From assembly GCA_037447655.1 (NCBI GenBank), contig JBBHKE010000244.1, forward strand, positions 196,001 through 260,000: a DNA stretch of 64,000 nucleotides, written 5' to 3'. Numbering within the stretch: the first letter of the stretch is position 1; every line of letters begins with the position of its first letter. Shown piece by piece: positions 44,573 through 64,000 of this stretch. A program made the translations under genes and the position numbers. Under the pieces are notes generated by a model that saw only the letters and a program-made list of their open reading frames with translations, did not search any database and had not been told where the DNA came from. Source of the stretch: Zygnema cylindricum (lineage: Eukaryota; Streptophyta; Zygnematophyceae; Zygnematales; Zygnemataceae).

Positions 44573-44793
44573 GTACACTGCCAATCGTTATTAGCGTTGT
44601 GTACGCTAATTCCGTCCCGCTTTTTTTTTTTTTTATTCTCAAATAGAATTATCCACACTATTTAAAAAAACCCTAATTCTCAATTAGAATAGGCGATTCT
44701 TCGAAAATTTCCAAATTCCCAATTAGAGTAAACCACGCTAATTATTCGTATACGCTAAAAAAACTTACACGCTAATAACGATTGGCGGTGTAG
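44573..44793. mobile_element. Complete 221-bp TIR element in the release factor promoter region
   Basis: The left end gtacactgccaatcgttatt and right end aataacgattggcggtgtag are inverted. Its ends match both ends of the 1.47-kb element (gtgtacgctaattccgtccc at the left; aaccacgctaattattcgta at the right), so it looks like an internal-deletion derivative. It lies 176-396 bp upstream of the release factor start codon. Confidence 0.8.
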
Positions 44794-44968
44794 TTTGAAC
44801 AGTAGTTTCCCAAACTTGCCGCAGGTGTGAATACCTCTATTTTGATAGTTTGATGAGACATTCAATTACAACCTTTGCTCCTCCTGGCTTCTCCTTTTCA
44901 GCTCCGTTCACTGCTGTAGCTTCTCCGTTTACTATCTCTGTCTCTCTCTCTCTTTCTCCCCGTCCACA

Positions 44969-55717
<10,749 letters not shown>

Positions 55718-56770
55718 TCGGCAATTTTTTTACGTTTTATTGAGGCTCTTTCAGGCTTTTTTAGGTACTTTTTTCATGTTTTTAGGGTTTTTAAGGTTTT
55801 TAGGGATGTCTATTCTAGGCCTATACATGTAGCTTTCCCTGAGTATCAGGGATGTCTCTTTTTCTATTTTTTCCCTTTCTGCCTTTTTATTCTTTTATTA
55901 AAGATTATTGGGTCCAGTGAGGGAGCGTGCATGTTTTATGGCTGTTTCTAATTTTCAATCAATTTTTATATCAACATAGACCTATCTTTAACCATTAGAT
56001 TCAATACCTAAGCCGATCTTTCGCTCAATCTTTCGGGTAACATTGAATTATGTGGGCATACGTTGATGACTTTTTCTGATTATTTCACACAGTCTTAACA
56101 CATAAAAAGAAAAAAGTCACAAATACAATATGCAAGATTGTTTTTTAGTGACACTCACCATTATGAAATATGGAGAAGTATGAAAGAGAGCACATCTGAC
56201 GAAACTAACTTTGGTTACAATGTCCATTGTTACTAGTGATTCTTTGTTAGGATAAATGCACAAAATTAAAACTAGCTGGTGAATAAGCGTGAAATAAACA
56301 CTATTTGGAAATACAGTAAATAATGAAAAAAAAACAAATAAAAAAAAAAGTGACACAAACACCCTCTTGGGAGGCAAATCAAAACCTTCATGGAAATGAG
56401 TGACGAAACACCCAGACAGACTACCAACATTGAAATAAAACATCTCAGGAAAAACAATCTGAAAAACCATAATCAAAATCCAAAGCCTATATGAATAACG
56501 TCGGAAATCTCTAAGGCGTAGTGGAGCATGTTGCCTTGTTGAGGGCAAAAACTCTACAAAAATCTGGCCACAGCTGTGAACCATACTTGCAATAGCAGAT
56601 CGCTAAATAAGATCAAATTGTTCTTGATGTAAAACCACAGATAAACATTGACAACAAAAAGACATGAAGACAAGAGGGAGAAAGATGGGAGAGGGATTCC
56701 TCTCGTTAGATTGCCGTGCACAAGTACACATGAATTTATTTAAAGAAAAACCTGAAAAACCAAAAATCTC
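55718..56770. other. Release factor 3' flank and AT-rich spacer
   Basis: Probable 3' UTR after 55717, with ggtttttaggg repeats at 55780-55805. The minus-strand ORF at 56117-56584 is hydrophobic but matches no family I recognise. No gene supported. Confidence 0.4.
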
Positions 56771-56774
56771 GATC

Positions 56775-57135
56775 ACCAAATAAAGTCATTTACAGATTCA
56801 CAACCCGCATATTCGCTCTCCTTCAGCTTCGAAGCGTCACACGAGGTCACTTCAACATGTCGAGCCACATAAGCCAAAATTGAATAAGAGACAAGGTTCC
56901 CCAAAACTATTTTCGAACCTACAACGGGCACCATCGAGCAGAACAGTATCAACACACCGCGAAGGAATAGTATGTGAACCTTATGGAAACCACGGAAAAT
57001 ATGAAACACAAAAGCATAAACACGGAAAACTGTCCCATTGGCACCATAGTCGCATCGTCGCCAACAGTTGTCGTGTGCTAATAGCAACTCCCTCTATTAG
57101 AACACTGGATAAAATTTTCACACAAATAGAAAAGT
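56775..57135 (-). pseudogene. Decayed non-LTR retrotransposon endonuclease region, copy 3
   Basis: On the minus strand, VARHVEVTSCDASKLKESEY followed by VNDFI is collinear with AARHVGVAARNAAKRKERDY and MDGFI of copy 2. Upstream, the nucleotide run ttctgctcgatggtgcccgt matches ttacttgatggtgctcgtcg of copy 2's endonuclease core. Frames are broken and only this segment is recognisable. Confidence 0.65.
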
Positions 57136-57299
57136 TCAACGAGCGTTGATAAGAGGAGGGGACATCAAGAGGGGATGGATGACGGAATATGAAGAAACCC
57201 CTAAAAACTTGATCCTTGTGCTTCCCATGGAGGCTTTTTGCCACGTCAAAGAAACCCTTCACCTGTAACCATGGTTTCACAAGACCCGCTGGTTCCCCG

Positions 57300-57545
57300 C
57301 GTGGTTGCTAAAAAGAAAACTCTTGGAGAAAACATGAGGCGAAGGTGCCAAGGAGCAATGTCCAATAGACCAGGGGAAATGTCTAGTAAAAAATAAAATT
57401 CTTGGAGAAAACATGAGGAGAAGGCCAAGGAGCAATGTTCTCTAGACCAGGGGAAATGTCTAGTAAAAAAGATTTTTTTTTGAAAAAACATGAGGAGAAG
57501 GTATCAAGGAGCAATGTCCATCAGACCAGGAGAAATGTGAGACAA
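57300..57545 (+). repeat. Three tandem units of about 85 bp
   Basis: Each unit has cttggagaaaacatgaggMg (diverged in the third), aagg...caaggagcaatgt and agaccaggggaaatgt. Units start at about 57318, 57402 and 57482. Apparent ORFs run through them. Confidence 0.85.
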
Positions 57546-58975
57546 CGGGAGTCGACGGGCCCCTTGCACCAAAACTTTTTCGGAGAGGTTTATAATCAAA
57601 GACACTAGATCCCAATCATAAACCTCCCAATACATCAAGTTCGGAAACAAAATCCCGACTGTAATTTACATAAAACGAAATAACACAAAAAAAACGTTTA
57701 GGCAGATATGAGAATAAATGTAAACATCGGTTGACAGTCACATTATTGATGTGGTTGTTTTTACACAATGCATGGGATTTTGAGGGAGTATAATATATTG
57801 GACAGTTTCCCGACCATAAGTTCGTGAATGGAAATGTAAGTTTAAAAATTATAAACATAAAACTCTTGTAAATTGTAATCAATTTGACCAATGATCTCAA
57901 ATTCACCATGTCGATTGCTTAATCAAGTACCATTGTTTTACATATGGGGAACTCACACCCAATTTTTCACACTATTTCGACAAACTCCTTATTGATGCCG
58001 CAATGCAATTCAAACTATGCTATATTGTACTCGATACAAAATTCATAACAAATACCCCATAATTGGATGTCTTCACATGTCACATGTCGCATTTCCTCAT
58101 TTATTAATTGATTATGTTCGTCGTGAATCGATTAGCAACGCGACTTTACGAGCATCACGTATGACAGGTATTCATATATTATACTTGTTTCATTACCATA
58201 ATCAACATATGATTATGATTGGTCGTGCATAGTGAAGTAGATTAGTTTTAATTATAATAAGTTTGTTAATCATCTAAATAGTAAGTGAAAGTATATAAGT
58301 GTAGGAGTCAAGTTATAAGGCAAAATGAAGATAGCAATGAAAGACGAGGTCGAACTAACAAAATCGTGGTTGCATTGGAAAAGACAAATGACCATTTAAA
58401 AAAAAAGTAAAATCTATATTATGAAATCGTAATGGTAAACCACCTGAGTAAAAACAAAAAGAAAAATTGGAAAAACCAAACTCGGGAGAAACTATCGGGA
58501 AAAACTTCGCAACCGAGAAGGAATCGGAAGAGGCACAAAACACATGAGACAAATTTAAGTCCATAGTTAAGTCTATCTAATCAATTTGTGGAAGAATTAA
58601 CTCTTCAAGGCAGTTTTTTGAGTGGTAAAGTTAGAGAGGCTCAGGTTGTCATGATTTCATTTATCACTCTATCGTTTAACATTTTTTTTGATAAAAACAT
58701 CTAAGCGACCTATTTTTATAAGGTAAACTGACTCGTTGTAGTACTAAATATATCAATAAAATGTTTGACTTTGTGATCAAAGGAACACCATTAACATCAA
58801 CTTTTATTAAAAAATCTCAATAATAAACAACAACCCTTTTTAAAAAACAACAATGGTAAAGTTTTTGGTTCGTATTCAATACAAGCAACTCACAACATAG
58901 AGCTACAATTCACATATATTTGTGAAAGACAATAAAATAGACAAAGTATTATTGTTAACATGTAAAAGTGGCAAA
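57546..58975. other. AT-rich intergenic DNA, no gene seen
   Basis: Short ORFs only (for example 58017-58232), with no recognisable domain. The right part may belong to the gypsy fragment that becomes readable after 58980. Confidence 0.4.
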
Positions 58976-58979
58976 TGAA

Positions 58980-59345
58980 ACAACTCAATTTCACACCTTC
59001 AAATTGATAAATTAACAATAAGCATTCAAGGTCATGAAATGAATATAGTGTTTAAATCCATAAATTTGGGAAGTGAAGAGTTGGTACTGGGAAAACCTTT
59101 TGTTGATAGAGCATAGAGAATAGTTTGGAGATTAACAAATTAATTAACGATAAAACCCAAGTATGTTGAAATGTTTTACAGGAATTACCTTTCAAGAAAT
59201 GGAAAAAACATAATCTAAATAAAACAAATTGGGGGTATAACGTTTGGCATTTCCCGACGATTTAAAACACATTTGAAAAACAAAACCTTTTTTTTTTACT
59301 TTGAGCACTTGAGACAAGTTACCGATGAGGGTGAGGGGAGAAGGA
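58980..59345 (+). pseudogene. Decayed gypsy protease-region fragment
   Basis: One frame reads LTISIQGHEMNIVFKSINLG then SEELVLGKPFVDRA, the end of a retroelement aspartic protease (the LG-PF segment). It breaks down at stops after that. The following sequence resembles the first 200 bp of the window, suggesting the same gypsy family. Confidence 0.55.
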
Positions 59346-60360
59346 GGAGGGGAGAAAGCAATAACATTGTGGAATTCTAGAAGCTAGCACCATTCATTGC
59401 TTTTTTATTTTTATCAATTAATGTTATTACAATCCTGTTTTTTAACAAAGCTTATTATGTCAATTACTCAATGTTTTCTGCCAATTACTTAATAATGATT
59501 TAGTCTACACATCACAACATTGTTTCATATTTGTTTCCAATGTTTGAGAAATGGATACATATCTTACATTTTCCATGATATTATAATCCACACAAGTTGA
59601 ACGGTTTGGTCCATTATTTGGTTTTAACCTAACATTTTCTATCCAACAACGGCGGGCTTAGAAACTCATGAGAAACTCATAAATTGTAATTGTCATCCAG
59701 GTTCAATTGTTTTCCAGAATTTCCGTTTCTTTAAAGAGCTGATCGTACCCGTTGAGTTAAAATTACCTCGCGAGGTGATTTGAGTAGAAGTTTGAAGATG
59801 AGCTGGAGGGACGCGAAAGTGGGTCGAAACGCGCTAAACGACAAACTGTAGTACATCTAAAGTTTCAAAATGACATAAATTGTATTGTGGTGATTTCAAT
59901 TTTTTAATACGGCTGCGGATTTTCTCGCTGAGGGGTAAGTTTTGGAGCAAAATGACAAAACAAAACCCTAACTTTATCACAAGGGAAAGTGCCCTATGCA
60001 AAAAATGAAAAAATATGAAGGTTTCTTAGGTAATTACTATAGTACTACAACAATGTACAGTATTGTACTGTACTATACTATACCGTCCTTAATGTCAATA
60101 CTATCCAGCATTATTGTACTTTGTACCACTACACCACGAATCGTTATTAGACTAAAGAAATTATTGGTATCAATAATAAATTATTGTCATTAATGCTAAT
60201 TTGTATATCAATTCCATCGTCAAAAAAATGTTTAATTGTAATTTCTCCTTATCGCTGATTTAGCGGGAGTGTTGATTTTGGAAAACTTTAAGTCTCAGTA
60301 AATAAGTGTGACGACAGAAAGGTAGTAATCTGTAATGTAAGTTCACAAGGACATCACTTG
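59346..60360. other. AT-rich DNA with one TIR left end
   Basis: The family's left end ctacaccacgaatcgttatt lies at 60129, followed by repeated ttattgRtatcaataataaa. Its right end is not identified. No gene seen. Confidence 0.45.
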
Positions 60361-60361
60361 A

Positions 60362-60645
60362 GTGCAGTACAGGACAACGCAGCTGCTATGCAGACAGAGC
60401 AGCGCAGCACCGCAGATAGCAGACAGAGCAGCGCAGCACCGCAGCTGCTATGCTGACAGAGCAGCGCAACAACGAAGCTGCGACACAGACAGGACAAACG
60501 CAACTGCGGTTACTTTAGATATGATCCGTACAGACAACGCAACTGCTGTTATCTTGGATATGATTCGGTACGGGACACTGCAACCGCGAGTGATATGAAT
60601 GTGATTCGGTACGGGACAACGCACCTGCGATTGATATGAATCAAG
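60362..60645 (+). repeat. cagacagagcagcgcag-type minisatellite
   Basis: Units of about 35-65 bp share acagagcagcgcagcaccgc or its variants, then a longer form with gacaacgcaactgc and gatatgattcggtacggga. At least six diverged copies. GC content is higher than in the flanks. Confidence 0.75.
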
Positions 60646-61189
60646 TCAACACACGAGATTCATAAGAGTATCACAAGTGACTTAGCCGACAAGTATTTCT
60701 ACAATCACTTAATATAGATTCTGAGTAATATTGACTGTACGATGATTGATTGGGTTGGCAGGATTAGGAACACGTAGATCTCAGTAAGTGGGTTGATTTT
60801 GGACATACCTCTCACGTACACTTGTATCGGCAATAGAACACCAAGAGTATAAGACTTAGGACTTATAGCATTTTATGTATCCAGAATTCCAAGTAGTAAA
60901 CTGCAAACAATTTTTGGGAAACTTCTGGGTATTATATCTTGAGTGTTGTCAAGTCAATTATGCTGAAACTTTGGGAGTTGTGAGTGTTTATGCTACTCTA
61001 TAATCTGATATATTTTTGTGAGGTTTGGATGCTTTTATAAGATTTGGTGAGCACTGTAAAACAGCTATTTGATAGGATTCTTGATAGCTTCTAAGAGTGT
61101 ATCATGTCTACTTCTACTACTACTACTACTGCTCCTCCACCTGCACCGGTGGTTGTAGAACAACAGTCTGCATCCTAGCTATTTTAGTA
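60646..61189. other. Spacer, possibly retroelement leader
   Basis: Ends with a small + strand ORF starting at about 61104 (MSTSTTTTTAPPPAP) that stops after about 25 codons. It resembles the start of a gag-like frame but no LTR or primer-binding site was found. Confidence 0.3.
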
Positions 61190-64000
61190 AAGGCCCGAGT
61201 TAAAGTGCGTCTTTTAAAGTGTTTTTGTCACTCCTAAGTGTTAACCTACTTAGTTTCCCTATAAGGAGTATTTTACGTTTCCAATAGAGGGCGGTCGACC
61301 ACCATGGAAAAGACTTCGCTCTGCCATTCAGCGATGAATTCATCCACGACCATGTCGTGCATGAGAGATAAGAAAGCGAACATGCATCAAAACCAGCAAA
61401 GTCATGTTCACAAACATATATAACAACGAAAATAAATATGAAATGCCAAAATGTATATACACCACGAGAAGGAATAAAGATGAAAATGACCCAAAGAGAG
61501 AAGGGGAAGAATACTCCCCTAGAGTGAAATGGAAAGAGAGAAGGGGAAAAATACTTCCCTAGAGTGAAGTGGACCCTATAATCCCCCCCCCAGCTCCTTA
61601 GACTGTAGAGGAGTTGGTCAAAACAGTTGAAGGCCTGATCAAAACAGTTGAAGGCTTGGAACATATATAGAGGCAGCAATGGTCAGCAAGGTTGAAATAA
61701 TGGAGGAGAGAGGCACTCCATGTGGAACCCTTGATCACCACCTGTACATGTATAAACCTTCTAGACACTCAACATCCCGTTAGTATCGCTTTCCACCATA
61801 TGGAGAATGTGTGGAGAGACCTTGGTGTTGACGGTATCCAAAAGATGACGCGAGTCGGTGGGAAAACCGAGCACATTGAAACTATCTCGCAATGGTGGGG
61901 AGGCTGGAAAGAACCTTTCTGGGAAAGGAGAGTCGTAATTGTCTTCCCTAAGGTCGATATTGGAAAATGCAAGGAGAGCAGAAGCGAAATGTGCCATAGT
62001 GGGCAACGGCTTGCGAGCAAAGACAAGAGGGAGGCAGATTTTGCGTCCCGGAAAATTAGAAGGACGGTAGGAGAAGGTCTGATCATGCATATCGACTCCC
62101 CCACCGATTCGGAAGATAACATTTTGTCCATTAAGCATTCGTAGTCGGTGCATTTGGTGACCAATGCTCGGACAGAAACTTCCACGGACTCACCCTCGGT
62201 TCCGTTTTGGAATCGTAAGGTGAGCGGGTCCTTGGTTATTCCAAGCACCGACTCCGTGGTACCGGCTAAAGTGAGAAGCCAAGTAGCCGTGGCTTAAAGC
62301 CTGTCTGTGATCTGACCAACCTTGAGCGCAAATCCGGATTCGAGGATCACCAGTTTGGCTCTAGTGTCCATGAGAGGGAGAGAAGGAGCAACACCATTAA
62401 CGATGAAGGACTTTTGAGAATTGTCCAGCAAACTGATGTGAGGGTCAAGGTCACGGCGCTCATCCGCGGTAACCAACTGAATAACTAAAAGATTACGGTT
62501 CAGCTGCAACGCCCTCAAAGCGGCTGCTGCAACAAACTCATCAACAAGGGGAGAGGCTTTGGGAACCTCATTAGGAAAAAGAGAGGCCGTGGGGGCTTCA
62601 TCAATCATGGTAGAAAGGATGCTTAGCTGTTCCTTGACTCGATGTGCATCATGTATGGTACTATCGAGAATGGTGAGAGCTTCAACCACAATGGAGGAAG
62701 TTGTGTCTGGTAGAGGTGAGAGAGATTCTTTCTCGAAAGAAAGTGGAAGACGCGAATTTTGTAATTTACCGTCCCGATTCTAATCAGGCGAGCCTTTATC
62801 AAAAGTAGCTGCCCGTTGTTGGACAGTAGAATCCCGGAGGATTTGGCCAGCCAACGATGGCATGGGGACGACTGTCCTTGCCATTCCCGTGAACTGGGTT
62901 TAATTTCGGCCATGAAGGCAGCAAATTGCTCCTTTATCATGGTGGCCATCATGACTTGCAACTCGGCCTTTTCCCTCTCTCGTCGAGAGATCTTATGCGG
63001 AGTCGCCTCTTTATCGGTCTCCGTAGGAGGAGTGACCGGCTTTGCAGAACGGGCAGGAATTCCACCGTTCTGAATCTATTTCTGATAAGAGAAATTAGGG
63101 TCTTTAACATGGCAGCGATGGACGTAATGTCCCTTCTGCTGGCAATGGGTGCATATGGCCGACTTATCTGGGCACATGCGGGCATCATGCCTTGTGTTTC
63201 CACATTGCAAACACACTCGGTCTCCGGAATTAAATGGCGGGTTTTACATGGCTGACGTCTTTGGAGGCCTATTAGAAGGCCACGGGTTCCTCAAAGGTGG
63301 TGGGGATTGGTCAAATTGGTTTTCTTGAGATTCAAGATTTTCATGAGCATCCCACCACGATGATTGCATCTCATACCTAACCGCATATACAGCTGCTTGC
63401 TAAAAGGTACATTTCAGCCCGTATGTTTAACTGAGATGAGTCTGAATGAATATTTTTGATTGAGGAGGAAACTTTCCCACGAATTTTTGGACAGCCTCGC
63501 ATTGGACATGAGGTCCGACAAAGCTTTTCGAAGGGTTTCCATTCGATCTCGCAAGGCAAGGGAAGTCTCACCGGGCTAAAGTTTAAAGTTCATTAACTCG
63601 TTCACTTGATCCGGATTCTGCATTCGATATTCCTCTTGAAGGATATCGAACATAAGCGATATCGGGTCACGCAAAATAATTGTTCCCCCCGATGTAGCAG
63701 GGACTGCCGCTCGAGCAGCCACGACATACTGATGGGGAATCTCGGGGACAGCTGAAAACAACTCGTCTCTATTGACATCTAACACCGATGGGACGGCCGC
63801 CTGGTAAAGAATTTCTACACGGCCAATAACCTCAGGTACTCCAGCAAACGGGGGAGCGTACTCTGTCATCGCTACAATGGTATCATACTTTCGAGTGTAT
63901 AGAGTGAGTGCCGAACCGCGGAGGTATCGACCAAGGAGAGAGAAGGCTACCCGGAGGTCGAACCTGTCCTGGTAACGGAATGCTAAATCCCTCATTTCCG
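61190..64000 (-). mobile_element. Minus-strand LTR-type retroelement: gag, double zinc knuckle, protease trace
   Basis: Enters from the right edge. A gag frame (63995-63576) is followed by a knuckle region near 63130-63230 with two CCHC motifs, CLQCGNTRHDARMC and CTHCQQKGHYVHRC. The frame at 62689-62294 ends with SFIVNGVAPSLPLMDTRAKL, a diverged protease active site in which the usual DTGA is DTRA. A further frame at 62248-61769 continues (LRFQNGTEGESVEVSVRALV). Then the element degenerates before RT. Two knuckles plus a DTGA-type protease suggest a gypsy-like element. Frames are interrupted, so it is inactive. Confidence 0.7.
63576..63995 (-). pseudogene. gag-like frame, cut by the window edge
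   Basis: About 139 codons: MRDLAFRYQDRFDLRVAFSL, LGRYLRGSALTLYTRKYDT, later PISLMFDILQEEYRMQNPDQ and VNELMNFKL. The last part resembles the gag segment before the arginine-rich/knuckle region of plant retroelements. The frame stops at 63576 and the next segment (63571-63377) lies in another frame. Confidence 0.55.

Noticed and set aside
57300-57545. Possible CRISPR-like array of three spaced repeats
   Set aside because: The units are contiguous tandem copies without unique spacers, and the genome is eukaryotic.
58017-58232. 71-codon ORF (YKIHNKYPIIGC, then SHVAFPHLLIDYV)
   Set aside because: Isolated in AT-rich DNA with no neighbouring exon, motif or codon bias. Chance is likely.

Overview
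The window is nuclear DNA from a green plant. Two genes encode plastid proteins with N-terminal transit-peptide-like extensions: glutamyl-tRNA reductase (HEMA) and plastid release factor 1. Both are split by GT-AG introns and align along their length with what I remember of the land-plant proteins. Few real genes sit among many copia, gypsy, non-LTR and TIR elements, as in a large streptophyte genome. I cannot name the species; nothing marks it as a flowering plant.

Layout. 1-2125: decayed gypsy pol, then a small TIR element. 3.6-6.9 kb (+): HEMA, 3 exons, 544 aa, behind a duplicated promoter segment. 7.9-9.5 kb: pyrimidine/purine-rich block with a long (TCTCC)n array. 9.5-14.3 kb: two decayed non-LTR retrotransposon ends with small TIR elements and a long direct repeat. 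15.2-19.3 kb (-): gene for a CW zinc finger plus methyl-CpG-binding domain protein. 19.8-25.1 kb: nested small transposons, a segmental duplication, and the first three exons of a PDAP1-type acidic phosphoprotein gene (-). 27.7-32.5 kb (-): an unrecognised coiled-coil gene, 7 phase-consistent exons. 32.5-34.6 kb: a 1.5-kb TIR element and a hAT-like element. 34.7-44.4 kb: a candidate 9.7-kb TIR element with perfect 27-bp ends, holding a 5'-truncated copia element (+) and a minus-strand candidate gene. 45.0-55.7 kb (+): plastid release factor 1, 15 exons, 464 aa, with many small TIR elements in its introns. 55.7-64.0 kb: decayed retroelements, including a minus-strand gag with two zinc knuckles that runs off the window.

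The main unusual signal is that exon edges are copied, in decayed form, into the neighbouring introns. Exon 3' ends with their donor sites recur downstream, and exon 5' starts with acceptor-like sequence recur upstream. This is seen in HEMA, the CW/MBD gene and release factor 1, and perhaps the 42-kb gene. The second is the 9.7-kb TIR element, whose terminal regions also occur in 1.5-kb and 0.2-kb relatives in this window.

Functionally, HEMA makes the first committed tetrapyrrole precursor in the plastid, and release factor 1 ends plastid translation at UAA and UAG. The CW/MBD protein is probably a chromatin reader. No operon-like relation between the genes is visible. Exon boundaries were placed by eye from homology, reading frame and GT-AG sites, without transcript data.
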